DNA of 64,000 bases. It comes from Diplocarpon mali (taxonomy: Eukaryota; Ascomycota; Leotiomycetes; Helotiales; Drepanopezizaceae). Every line of letters begins with the position of its first letter. Positions within the stretch are counted from its first letter, which is position 1. The notes beneath the pieces are model-generated. The model had not been told where the DNA came from, ran no database searches, and saw only the letters and a program-made list of their open reading frames with translations. Positions 21,900 through 34,069 of this stretch are shown one piece after another. The stretch is taken from NCBI GenBank assembly GCA_024741835.1, contig JAENRP010000011.1:242300-306299 (forward strand), given 5' to 3'. The position numbers and the translations under genes are program-made.

Positions 21900-23228
21900 T
21901 CTCTGCTGGAAGCTGTTACATGTTAACCGTTGCAAAGATTTAAGCTGAACGCACATACGCAATTCTCCTGGGGTGGTTGATGAATTGGGTCAATCTGATG
22001 GCATTTTTCACAGGGTCTCGACGGATATGGATCCATTTGGGGGAGGATTGATTCTTTTGACATCGTGCAGCACCCTGCTTGCGTGATTAAAGTTTTTGAC
22101 ATCATTGGTTATTCTGGATTTGCTTTTCCAGGTACCAACTATACCCAATCTACTTGCTTGGCTCGACAAAATATACTAGATATTGCATGGATTTGCTTGC
22201 ACCGCATCGTATAGATATAGTGGATCTTGACAGCTGCGTAATTGGGCATTGCTTCAAGAATAGAGAACCTTTTGTTTCTCTTTTTTTGGTGACTTTGTGA
22301 GCCATATGATCCGAGGCTTTCGGGAGTTGGTGATGATGATCTTGTGACAGAGACTCAAACCGTTCTGAAGCCGGAAGATTGAATAGGCTGATATCTGGGC
22401 CGGGATCGGGATTGAGGAACGGATATGGTTTGAGACAGGAATACTCTCTAAGTTGAGTCGATATGCCTCTGGTGTCAGGAAGGCGCGATGCTTTCATTGA
22501 ATGTGGACAAGATGTACTAGAGGTAAGGAGAAGGGGAAGGGTACGAGAAGGGGAAAGCGGAAGGGTAAGGATCAAATGTATAAATTGACGAGAATCGTAG
22601 ATTACAGCTTATTAGAAATTCCAAATTCAAGGTATAGAAAAAAACAAAAACAAACAATACAACTCAGCGAGACGGTGTTTGACATGATGGCGCCGTGCGG
22701 GAATTAGACATCAGAGCTGGTAATTATGCGAGAATGATAATGCACAGAGAGAGGCAGAGACAGAGAAAGATAAATAATATCCATGAAAGCTCTCTGTAGA
22801 CTGATCCATGCCATGCTATCAGCGTACCTATATGTAGTGATGCGTATATGCCAAGTACGAGTACAATATATACAAGCCCACTTCACCACCCTGTGCATTA
22901 GCCAATGCCATCCAATGCAAAACCCCTGTCCATACCAGAAAATCCCAAACTGCTGGACTTCTTCCAAGGCCCAGGCAAAAAGATAAAACGCCGCGCTAAT
23001 CCGCTACCCAGAAACCGCCTACCCACCTGTGCGCTGTGCTATGTCGTATTGTTTATTCTTTGAATGAGCCGTTTGTGCCTTTCAGTGATTTCGTATTTAC
23101 CATCGTCCCCTCTCTCACGCCCGTTACTCCAGAAAATTCGTTTCCGCGTATTGAATACTGATAAACTTATTTCTCCCATGCTTTCCATAGAAAGCTATTC
23201 GCCATAACACTCAATGGGAGTAGAAAAA
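21900..23228. other. Intergenic, convergent 3' flanks
   Basis: 1.3 kb between the 3' ends of the Mei2-like gene (+) and SLP1 (-). Purine-rich GGGAAGGG-type runs occur at about 22524-22570. No open frame is convincing; I see no gene. Confidence 0.5.
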
Positions 23229-26200
23229 CTAGGAGTCAAATGGTAATGCAGGGAGCGGCTTCCTCGCTATGCTAAAACTTCGACTTCGCTCGTTTCCGTT
23301 GCTGGTTTCGGGCGAGCAAGAAGCAGGCGGAGAGGATATGAACTCGTTGGTAGTGGGTCCTGAATTAGAGGGGGCATGTGCGGGAGCAGGCTGTTGTCGT
23401 TCCTGTGTAAAAGGAAGGTCTGGTGGCGGCGAGGGAAGATGCGAGGAGAGACTCTGAGGCTGAGGATCTTCCTGCTCGGGAAACGGATCCAGATCCGAAA
23501 AACCGTTCCTTATCACTTCCGGACTCGTATTCGGAGAAGACGAAGCAGATCGCTCTCTTAGCCCCCTCACAGGCGTCGACTCCTGGATCTCAATAGTAGG
23601 TACCTGCGGACTTTCGCCCCCACCCGGGCTTTCCTCACAATTGGATCGTTGCTGATCAACGCCTTTCCGCTTCTTGGGCGTGCGTTTTTGCGGTGAAGCA
23701 GCGAGCTGAGGGAATGAGTTTGATGTCCTGGGTGGCACGCGTTGGGCTGGTGGGTGAGTTTCTAAAGGCGGGAGGGAGTCCGAGTTGTGGAGGGCATCGC
23801 TCCTGCTGCTAGCGCCGAAATCGTGAGCGACTGATGGGGGCGTGGGCTCGATCTCGTCTTCGTGGGAGTAAGCCGACACAGGTGTCGGCGGCGCCTCGTC
23901 GTCTGACAAGTGCCTTGTATGTCCAGCTCTTGGCCATACCCGCCCATCTGTCTCGTGAGACTCGGGGCTTTCTGGTCTCGGGCTCTCTAAAGGACTTTCT
24001 ATCAGGAAGCCGGAAAGGAGGCGGACCCTGTTAAGAGAAGGGAAGTCGATGTTGGTCCCTACGGATACTCGTGAGAAGATCACCAGAGCGAGACAGAGCA
24101 GCAGGAGCACTGATTGCACGATCGACATGCGTTTTTGGAAGACGACTTCGTCGGCCAGGATATTGAGTCTGGAGCTAATGGCCAAGATCTCGCGGCGGGA
24201 CTCATCGCGCTGGCTCTCGAGGGAGATGACAGTGCTTTGCCAGATTTCGTCGTACTGCTGTCTGAATTGCCGCAGTTCGGAGAGTACGGTGCTGTTCAGA
24301 GTGTCGAGGAATATGGTCGTTTTCTGGAGCTGCTTTTTCTCGACTTTAGTGAAGGCCTCACGCAGAATGCGTGATTGCTCCTCAATGTATTTCAGGGAGA
24401 GAGTAGAATTGGTTTCGAGAAAGTTGAGACGCCGGGAGACGGCTTTGAAGAAGGATTCTTGGATGGTGGGGAGGGAGGAAGTCGACGAGGTGGTAGATGT
24501 TGCCGTTTTGTTCTTGGAAACTGTGGGGTTGACAACGGTCTTCTGGGTGGAAGACGCTGTGGGTAGTGGTGAGGCAGAGCTTTCCGAGGTGGTGGTCGAG
24601 TTTGGAGCTGCAGCTATCGTGGAGTTTTGATTTGTGGAATTCAGCGCTACTACAGATTCGGAGCTTCGAGAGGCAGCGGGTACAGTAAAAGTCGATGTGA
24701 CACTGAGAGATGCTGGAGTGGCACCTTGTGTTGACGATTCGTTAGGTGCCGTCACAGATTTTCCTTCTGTGCAGATGGTCACAATCTGAGCAGGCTCTGG
24801 TACTAGAGCCTCGAATGAGGCACACGTATCACCCAGCTCGGATTGCAGCCTAAAGATATAAATCCCGGATTGATCCCAAAGCGTCGTTCCAGGATGTGGG
24901 AGCTGAGATGAGCTCCGAAATCTACTATCTGTAGCGTTGAGAACCGGGTCCGCTGGCTTGGAGATATTCGCCGTCTTGGTCATATCATCATTAGCAGCTG
25001 CCAGCTGCTCAGCAATCTGCTCAGCCGCCACAGCGTCAGGAACAAGTTGCTCTCTCCCTCCAGCCTCAATCTCTTCCGGCTCATCGCCATCTTCGTTGGC
25101 CTCAGTCTCTTTCCAACTCTCCAGCATCCGAGTCCCATGCACTCTGACCAACGACAGAGGACAGTAGTACTCATTTCCATAGTGGCTCAAAAACTCGATT
25201 CTGATGTACCGGGCCCAAATCTGAGGGTTAGCAATGAGGAATGCTTGGATCTCTCGCGAATTTCGAGCTTCGTATGTCCCGGCGTCTTTCCACTTCTCAA
25301 GTTTAACAGGGTAGCGGTCGCTGAGACTAACCCTGAACGTCCGAATCATGCTAGAGAAGAATTCGTAGTTGGCGAGAACTACTGTATCGATCCAGATATC
25401 TTCCTATGGACAATCAGTACACCGTACACATCTTCCTAGGCACGGAAGCTTACAGAGAGCTCAATGATGATAAACTTGTTCTCAGTCTTGCACTCCGAAA
25501 GCATGTAAGAATCCTTATTCTCAAGCAACACCGCCTTCGAATTCTTCGCCCCTGGATGAGTCTTGAGGATGGTAGCCCCTGCATCAAAACTGGCATACGA
25601 GAGACGCTCCTTGCAAGTCTTGCCAGCATCCTTACTGCGACCATGTTCCCTCTTCTTCTCTTTCAACTCCCCCCCTTCTCTCACCTCCTCCTTCGTCTCT
25701 TCCGCCTGCGCCTCTTCCCGTCCTCCACTTCTAAACGCGCGGAAATCTAAATCAATCTCTCTTTCCTCACCAAGTGAATCAAGGTTATTCTGGATGCTCT
25801 CCGAATCCTTCTTTTTCTCCCCGGATCCCGAGCGCTTGCCGCCTAGATTCGCATTCGCATGTCCGGCTTTCTCCAGCGTCTGCTTCTTCCATTCCTCGAA
25901 CGAAAGGAAAGATGCCTCGTTCAGCTCCCCAGTCTCCAAGTCCGTGACGGCTGCATCGGCCACTGCGCCAGCCGGCTCGCCTTGTGTTTGTGCCGCCCAT
26001 CCTGTGCTCACCGGCCCATCGTTACTCCTCACATCCCCTCCAACCGTCTGCGTGGCGTTTCCGTTCCCATTCTCTTGTGCAGTTCTATCTGTAGCTGTAG
26101 CTGTAGCTGTAGCTGTGGCGGTAACATTCGCCGTGCCCTCCAGAACCTTGACGCTGGTACCGCTCGCACTACTCCACGAGCTCCTCAGACACTGCTGCGG

Positions 26201-26359
26201 CAGCGAGTCCGTGATGTAGTTAATCGTCCTAAACTCGCACGTCGCGGGCGCAGTTGTCGGCAACGGGTTTGTCAAGCTGGTTACGCTGCTGGTGTTTGCG
26301 CTTGCGATTGTCTCGGCGAAGAGCAGCGCGACGAGGAGATGGCGGCGGACGACTTGCAT
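23229..26359 (-). CDS. SLP1: SUN-domain ER protein, Slp1-type
   Basis: SUN-like protein of the SLP1/Osteopotentia group, an ER-membrane protein that works with Emp65 in folding quality control. Two exons on the minus strand: 26359-25454 and 25403-23229; 1025 residues. An N-terminal signal peptide (VVRRHLLVALLFAETIASAN) is followed by a Ser/Thr-rich luminal stretch with a TA dipeptide run. Then comes a charged linker and the SUN domain (about 265-400): SYASFDAGATILKTHPGAKN, CKTENKFIIIELS and, after the intron, EDIWIDTVVLANYEFFSS and RYIRIEFLSHYGNEYYCPLS. A coiled coil follows, then one TM near 728-750 (IVQSVLLLLCLALVIFSRVS) and a long disordered Pro/Ser-rich cytosolic tail. The tail is longer than in yeast. 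Divergent from FUN14. Confidence 0.93.
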
Positions 26360-27143
26360 GCTTGCTCAGTCATTTTCTTGCTTTCCCTTCTGGCTCGATG
26401 TTCTTTCTCTCCCAGCCAGATAGAACTGGCTTGTTGTTGAGATGCTGTCTAGGGAAAAGTGTTGTGAATGGACACTTGGTAATCGCCCCAGCCCTCCTCC
26501 ACTTATCCGGCTTGGAGAGTTGCAATTGACCAATTGTGTCGACAATGCACTGTTGCATGTAATCCCAAGACCGAGTCAGGTGACGGATGGGTGTTCTTTG
26601 CTTACTGTGTACTGTGTTTGCGCCGGTTGAGAAGTGACACTGACTCGAGATCCTGTCAACCCAAAGCTTCCCTGCAGCTGCTTGCAGTGTGATGCACGTG
26701 ACACTAACAAAGAAAACCAGCTTACGGGACGGGGATTTCCATTAGAGAGGCGTGTGTCGATATTGTTATACTGTGTCTACTCGTACCTTTGCCTTTGTAT
26801 ATCGGTTGACTCTGGAGACGGTGAAACGGCAACATCACACGTGGCCAAGGTACAGTAAGTACAGTACTCCTACCATGCACCACGAGGCTTCAGCCGCGCT
26901 TTAGACCGATGAGGTCAACAGCCGCTACTGTAGAATCGCAGTTCATTTGTCTCAACCCCAACAGCTAAACACCACAGTCCTCCATCTCCACCTCCATCTC
27001 CTCTTCTTCTCATCCCTTGATCGGCGGATCTCTCACTGCCCAGTCCCAAATTCCCATCTTCGCTTTGGACTTCAACCTCAAACCCAACCCCAACCTCACC
27101 TCAGCCCAAGCTCCAAACTCTCTCCCTCACTACTCAGCCAATA
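26360..27143. promoter_or_regulatory. SLP1/FUN14 divergent promoter
   Basis: 784 nt between divergent start codons. CT-rich stretches directly precede FUN14 (26955-27140), matching a leader. No separate gene seen. Confidence 0.55.
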
Positions 27144-27851
27144 ATGACAACCCTCCTTCGTCCCCTCCTTCGTCCCCTCCTCCGCCCACAGTCCCTCGGT
27201 CTCAGCCTAGGCCTAACATCCTACCTCTCCTACCACGCCTTGAACCAGCGTCCCCTCCACCTCGAATCTTCGTCTTCTGCATCGCCGGTTGTGTCGAGCG
27301 GTTCGTATCAGCGGCCTGCGAAGGTGCCGGTGGTGAGAGAGGGGCGGCTGAATGCGCGGGCTGTGAGGCAGGTTAGTGCGGGGAGTATTGCTGGTTAGTT
27401 GTTCGCTTTTGAAATTGCTTCCCCCCCCCCGCAGCCCCCCATGGTTCTCATTTGGAACGACGTGGTAGAGGGAGCAGAGAGGGGGAAAAAAAGAGAAGAG
27501 ATGGAATAATTGCTCGGTTTGAAATAGAGCAGCTGATCAGAATACTTGTAGGACTCAGTGCTGGCTTTGCTGTTAGTACGTTCTCGCGGTCGTTGGCGCT
27601 GATATTGGGGTTGCTGGTCGTGGGTGTACAGGTTTGTTTCACGCCTCACATCTCTATTCTTGACCAAGGTAGGTTGGGTTCCAGGCTGATCAGCGCAGTA
27701 CGCGTCGAATCATGGTATCAACATTATCCCATACGGCCGTCTACAGAAATATGTCACCAGTATCGACCTCCGCTCCGCGTTACAAGATAATGTCGCATTC
27801 AAGGTCTCCTTCGCTACCACCTTTGCACTATCAGCTTTCATGCAATTCTAG
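27144..27851 (+). CDS. FUN14: FUN14 family mitochondrial membrane protein
   Basis: Member of the FUN14 family (FUNDC1 relatives), integral proteins of the mitochondrial outer membrane linked to mitophagy and contact sites in animals. Three exons: 27144-27393, 27552-27631, 27699-27851; 160 residues. The N-terminus is Arg/Leu-rich with a small repeat (LLRPLLRPLLRPQS), typical of a mitochondrial signal. The FUN14 domain follows: GSIAGLSAGFAVSTFSRSLA, LILGLLVVGVQYASNHGINI, PYGRLQKY and a final hydrophobic helix ending AFMQF. Gly/Ala-rich helices with GxxxG spacing agree with the family. The mammalian LIR motif is not apparent. Intron 1 contains a C10 run. Confidence 0.92.
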
Positions 27852-27957
27852 TCACAGACTGGATGGGACCGGATGTGCCCTTGTTTGTGTAAATTAGATT
27901 GTAAAACCGAAACTTTGCAGCAGCTACGACAACACTTCCCAATGGTCAGATATGCTA

Positions 27958-30100
27958 CTAGAAAGGCTCCGTCTCGCGCTCCAGCCAATCAAGTGCCAGC
28001 GACCCCGGCTCGAAGAAGTCCTTAGTCTTAGCGTGGATTTCGGCATGGTATTCGTTTAGCCAGCGCTTCTCTCTCGTAGTGAGCAGAGACTCGTCGATCA
28101 GTTTGCGACAGTAGGGGACCATCGTCACATGCTCGAAGCCGAGGTATGGCTTGTCACCAAACTGGTGCTTAGTCTCGGCTTCTTTTACCATAACGACGTT
28201 CTCGATGCGAATGCCGAAGCTGCCGTCCTCGTAGTAGCCGGGTTCGTTGGAAATGACATTGCCGGGTGCTAGTGGGACTTCGGAGTACTGAATTCTCGTG
28301 CCGATTCCGATCGGCCCTTCATGAACGTTCAAGTAGGATCCTACGCCATGACCTGTGCCGTGTCTATAGTCCAATCCTTCTTCCTGTTGATCGTTAGCGA
28401 GAATCGGAATCAGAAAATTAATATTTGCATACCCAGAGAAATTGTCTCGCCAAGGTATCTAGTGCAAACCCGGTTGTTCCTTTAGGGAAAATAGCTACAT
28501 CCAGGGCAATATTGCCCTTCAGTACCAATGTGTAAGCCTTTCTCTCCATATCAGTCGGTTCTCCAAAATGCACAGTTCGAGTGGTATCCGTGGTGCCATC
28601 AAAGTACTGGGCGCCAGAGTCGCACAGGTACACGGCTTTGGGGTCAATGGGTGCGCAGTTTCCACGCTCCGGCGAGTAATGGATAACAGCGGCGTTAGCT
28701 CCAGTAGAGGAAATTGTGTCAAAGGACAGTCCGACAAAGTGTTTCTGCTTAGATCTAAGCTCCTCGAGCTTGTCGGCTGCTGTGACTTCGTCGATTTCGG
28801 TCTTCTCGACAGTGAGGCGATGTTCCAACCAGGCGAAGTATTCAATGAGAGCTGACCCATCTCGCACATGGCAGGCTCGCATTCCCTCCAGCTCTGTCTC
28901 GTTCTTCACTGCCTTGGCGTCACCGATAGGACTTCGGATCTCGTCCACCTTGGCCTCTCCTCCCAACGCCCGTTTCAGAGCCCATGATGTCCTCGTAGAT
29001 ACCAGGAACTTCTTGATTTTTGTCTCGGTTTGGCCTTCTCCTTCTGAAGAGATTGACTCGCCGAGCACTTGACTGTCGTGAAATATCTTATCGTATGGGC
29101 GGATTGATACCCCGTTTTCGGTAAGATATTCCTCGCACTCCCTGCTCAGCTTGGAAGAATTGACATACAGGGTCGCCGCGTTGGGTGTGATAGCTGCATA
29201 TGAAAAAAATACTGGGTTGTATGGGATGTCGTTCCCACGGAGATTGAAAAGCCACGCGACCTCATCCAGCATAGACACAATGAATCCAGAGCTCTTCTTC
29301 TTGTCCAAATCCTTGCGTAGCTCCTCCAACTTGGTCTTCAAGTCCTTTCCAGAGAATTGCCGAGACAGAAGCTTGACCGGCTCATTTGGTAGAGACGGGC
29401 GATCGGTTCCCCAGACCAAGTCGACTAGATTCTCCTCTACAGCAGCCAGATCGTGCCCGCCCCGCTTCTTGATCTTCTCGGCCAACTTTCGAGCCTCGGG
29501 AGCAGTTATGACTCTCGGGTCAACTCCAACGACTTTCCCTCCTTCGGATTGCTCCGCCGACCATTCCTGCCATGTCGGCACGTCTTGTAGGCCTTGCTTA
29601 AGTAACAGCCAGTTCTCATCAAGCTGCTTGGAAGCCTGATTGAAGTACCGCCCATCCGTAGCCAAGACAGCCTTCTCATGTGTAATTACTGCGCATCCTG
29701 CGGATCCAGTGAAACCGGATATGTATCCTCGTCGTCCGTCACAAGGCGCAATGTACTCGGAAGAATGGCTATCTTCAGAGGGGACGACTAGGCAGGGTAA
29801 TTAGAATCTGCTAAATGTCGAGATGTCGGCCACTCACATACTGTAGATATCCACCTTGTGCCTCTTCATCAATTCTCTCAGTCGCGCCAGGCGTTCTGTT
29901 GTCACAACCTTCTCCATTTCTACTTTTGACTTTACGAACCTTTCCAGGTGTACCGATTTGCTCTGCGCGGCACTGTCGACTATGCTGGAGGACAAGGAAC
30001 GACGGAGAACACAGATCTTGAGTCTCTGGGCATAGGATCCGGCGAGAATGCAGGGTTGAGTTCTTACAGAAACTTTCTCGAAAGCTCGAAAGTATCGCAT
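27958..30100 (-). CDS. AMPP: Xaa-Pro aminopeptidase P
   Basis: Metallopeptidase of family M24B removing N-terminal residues that precede proline. Three exons on the minus strand: 30100-29842, 29787-28433, 28383-27958; 679 residues from the first ATG. The N-terminal creatinase-like fold ([20 protein letters not shown]) leads to the pita-bread catalytic domain. Its metal ligands are visible: two Asp in [18 protein letters not shown], His in [16 protein letters not shown], Glu in [20 protein letters not shown] and the second Glu of that block. An in-frame second ATG at 29917 ([17 protein letters not shown]) would give about 618 residues, the usual cytosolic length. The 61-residue extension is Arg-rich with almost no acidic residues at its start ([14 protein letters not shown]), like a mitochondrial presequence. 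Divergent from the karyopherin gene. Confidence 0.95.
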
Positions 30101-30620
30101 TGGTTTATCCGGGAGAGCCCCCCACGAGATGTACGAATGCGGAGTGAAGTTACCAGGGCCGAAAGATTACCAGAAGCTCTGGGAGAATCAGACAATGTCA
30201 GGACAGACGATAAGTCGTGCGCCTGATGGAGAAAACTACTGATTAAACAGCTCTTCAATGCCCTGCAGTGACGAGGGAAGAAGAGAAAGTGTCCGGTGGG
30301 AAGAGAGGCCAGCATTTTGCTCTTGATCTATACCACCTTCGGTCTGCGTAAGGCTGAGCGTTAAATGCCTGAAAAGTATGGCAAGAATTACTGGCGGCCT
30401 GATGCTGAAATAGATTCTTCTTGTTGCGACAACACTCTACGCAAGTCAAACATTGTAACAAGGAAAGTCTTTTCAAGACTATGTTGCTATAGACTCAAAG
30501 ATGATAACTTGCTGCGTTCCTCTGACCTTATGAGGTTGTCACTTTTCTGATTCACCTCACCATACAGACTCAACTTTCGCTTCTTTTTGCCCGGCCTGAC
30601 AAACAAACTTCGGGACCAGC
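30101..30620. promoter_or_regulatory. AMPP/karyopherin divergent promoter
   Basis: 520 nt between divergent start codons; must carry both promoters. No distinctive motif or extra gene seen. Confidence 0.5.
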
Positions 30621-33600
30621 ATGGAGATTGAACAGTTACCCAGCTCTCTGGGAGGAGTTGAAGCGGTGAGATGCTCTCTAATTTCCTGTGGCGCTCTGGA
30701 TATCTCATGAATGTGTCTTGAAATCCGTTCAAATCGGCGATGCTGGGCAAAAGCCTCGTTGCGTGGGGGCGTGTTTTGACTCTAAGAGTGCAAGCCTTTT
30801 GCTAACATCTGCATAGCTAATCAAACAATTATATCGTCCTGGAGCGCCCGAGCAGGTCGCCAACATCCAAGAGACTTTACAGCAGCTCCAACGCTCTCCC
30901 AAAGGATGGCAGTTGGCGACTAGTCTCTTGGGACACCAGGATGAGCAAGTGAGGTTCTTCGCAGCATTGACATTTACAGTCAAGCTTAATACTGATGCGT
31001 AAGGCATATGCTGCTATTGATTTCTTCAAACTAAGATGCATTTTAGACAATCTTTGAGTGAAGGGGATGCCCAAGCTCTGCTACAGACACTAATCGGCTG
31101 GTTGATTCGCTGCTTGCAAAATTCTGAAGGTACTCTTGTTATCAGGAAATTATGTTCAACTCTGGTAGCGTACTGGCTGCAGTTCTCTGCTTCATGGACG
31201 AATTGTGTGAAGCATCTGATGCTCTGTTTATTCGCAAACGAGGCCCTTCCTTACTCTGCGCTTGAGGGTACGCAAGAGACGGCGGTCTTGGTCGACACCA
31301 TCTCCAAATCCGAGTCCAGCACTTCTTTATCAAAATCTGTGGTCCTGTTCTGGTTCGCTGCCACGCTTGTCGAAGAAGTCGCAAAGACGGATTCGAGTTC
31401 TATGAAGCAGTAAAGTCAGGCCGTCCGGATCCTGGTGCAGCCCAGCTGACATTTATCAGGCACAAGTTCCACCATCTTATGTTGTCTAATGTTGACCATA
31501 TTGTCCCACTGATGTCAAAATATATCACGGATAGCTCTACCAGTATGAAGACAAGACAGGAAGCAATGAGGTGCTTTCAGGTAACTTTTCTTGCTCTGTT
31601 TACAGCTTTAACCTTTTCAAAAGAAAATTCTTACGCATGGAAACTTGGCTAATTAGTTTAGTCATGGGTTTCATATTCGCATCGTGCTTTTGTTGATGAC
31701 GCGATTATGCTGGACCCATTGCAAGCACTCACACAGCCAGCTATCATGTGTCTAGGAGAGGACGATCTCTACGAAACTACAGTCGAGCTATTTTCTGATA
31801 CCCTCACCAATTACTCAAAATTTCTGCGGAAAGAAGATTTTGCAATCCTGAAAGTCTTGTTCATCAGCCCCTGGGCCCAAGAAAGATATGTGCGTCTGGT
31901 CAAAGGAGACTTCGAATTCGACTCCCTTCAGTTCGGCATGTTCATGATTGCGTTTGGTGATGCGACCGTCCAGGACCTGGCTCGGAATTGTGGTACTGAT
32001 CCTCAGTCACATCAATATTTGTCTGCTCTAAGCGCACTACTCGGAGCCGAGGGGTATGCAGTCCATGAGGACAAGATCTATGTACCCGCCCTCGAGTTCT
32101 GGAACACGTTTGTAGAAATTATGGTCGATGATGCTTACAGTTCTGAAGATGACAAGCCTGCATGGTTCCCTGCAGCTCAAGAGCACGTCAAGCGAGTGAT
32201 CGAGAGATGCTGGCTCAAGAGTCAGTTTCCACCTTCTGAGGAGTACAACTCCTGGGACTCTGTAGATCGTATGGGTTTCAAGGATGCGCGCCGGGACTTC
32301 TCGGATCTACTTCAGCAGTTCTATCTCACCACCGGCACTCCTCTTCTCCAAATGTTTGTCGACCTCATCGAGAACTCTAACACCACAAAGAAGTGGGCAG
32401 AGCTCGAGGCTTCTACCTACTGTTTGGCTTGTTTTGCAGATTGCATTTCAGACGAGCCGCAACGGGATGACTATTTGGACAAGGTGTTCGCACCCTCTCT
32501 CATCTCATTGTTTGCTGATCCTGGCAACAACGTTCCATCTAGGGCAATTAAAGGCTTCTTGGATCTCGTTATTGTCTATCCAGATTACTTTCAACGTAGG
32601 CCGTTGAGTCTTCCTAGTATATTGAACATTGTGTTTGGAGCAACAAGTCTGCCTTCCTTAGCGAAGACCGCATCTAAGGCAATCATGAAGTTGTGCTCGA
32701 ATTGCCGGACGATACTTATTCCTGAGCTCGATGCGTTTCTTCAACACTATGCCAACATTGCATCCAACTACTCGCTCGATGTAACTGTCAAAGAGGCAGT
32801 TATGGAAGGAATAGCGTCTATCATCCAAGCACTCGACAGCGACGAGGCTAAGCTGGCCCCCTTAGAGCAATTAATTGACTACATACAATCAGACGTCGAA
32901 AAGTGCTTAGAGCTCTCAAACTCTGCGGTCAACGCGGGACTCACATCTCTAGATCTGGGCATCATCTCTCTGAAGTGCCTCGCCGGAATAGCGAAGGGTA
33001 TCCAAACCCCCGAGGATACGCCCGTGGATCTTGAAAAGGTCACTGGTACATTATCGCCATTCTGGACATCAGGGAAGGGCTCCCACGTTCAGCGGAGAGT
33101 GTACTTAATAATGGATCGGTTGTTCGATGTTCTTGGAGAAAATGGCGATATTGTTGATGAAGTATGTGCAATTCTGAGACACGGGTTCAGAGAAGAAGAA
33201 CCGGGGCCATTCGTACTGCCTGCGAAACTGGCGGCGCAGTTCTTGATGAGGTCTAATTTGCAAACACCTCGACTGGGTCGTATCTTAAACACATCTTCTT
33301 CTCTGATCACCTCTCATAAGCTGGCTGTCGACATCGAAGAGATTCTGGACACATTACTAAATTGGGTCTCAGAGCTGTTGCACAATCTAGGCGGCAAGTC
33401 TATCTCTCTTATTCATAACATATTTTTTTAACTTGAAATAGAACCTGGTAACGACCCCGAAATCGCCCAAGCCGGTATCGACTTCCTGCATCGCCTCATC
33501 GTCTCATTTCCCCAAATCCTATTCCGACATCAGCCCCCCTCCTCGCTCGAATACCTCTTCATGTTCACCCTCAAAGCCCTCGCTGGCACCGAGCCCCTCC

Positions 33601-34069
33601 CCAAAGGCTCGGCCGCTGATTTCTGGGCAACATTCATCTCGCTCCAGTCTCCGACATTACAGCCCTCCATCCAGAGCGTTGTGCAGCAGATCGGGCCACT
33701 CCTCGCTCAAGCTTTAATATATAATATTGGGGGCCATGCGGCACGTAGCGAGCTGGACAAGATATCTGATCCCGTTAAGAAGTTGGTGGTAAGACAGGTC
33801 AATGCAAAGAGCTGGTTTGAGAGTGCGTTGATGGATGTCAGTTTTCCGAGTCAAATAGTTACAGAGAAGGATAAGAGGGCCTTCTTAACGAAGATTATGA
33901 AGTTCGTACCTCTACTTTCATTGCATACATTTTCGCTAGTACTGCCCCAATGCTGTTGTGAGATAGGCTAACAAGAGCATCTAGTCTTCGTGGCGCGAGA
34001 GGGACAAACCAGGTCGTCCGCGAATTCTGGCTCTCATGCCGAGGATCGAATTTCTCCTATGCCTCTTAG
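30621..34069 (+). CDS. Importin-beta family karyopherin (importin-13/Kap122 type)
   Basis: Nuclear transport receptor of HEAT-repeat architecture; binds Ran-GTP and cargo at the nuclear pore. Seven exons: 30621-30665, 30817-30998, 31047-31409, 31460-31580, 31662-33393, 33442-33901, 33985-34069; 995 residues. The N-terminal region (YRPGAPEQVANIQETLQQLQ; HQDEQVRFFAALTFTVKL) is the importin N-terminal domain; an Xpo1/exportin-like helical stretch follows and HEAT helices fill the rest. The C-terminus (TNQVVREFWLSCRGSNFSYA) is typical of the importin-13/Kap122(Pdr6) group, though MTR10/Kap111-type relatives cannot be excluded without a tree. Intron 5 (33394-33441, 48 nt) has a GC donor in the context G/GCAAGT; no GT keeps the frame into EPGNDPEIAQAG. 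Confidence 0.92.
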
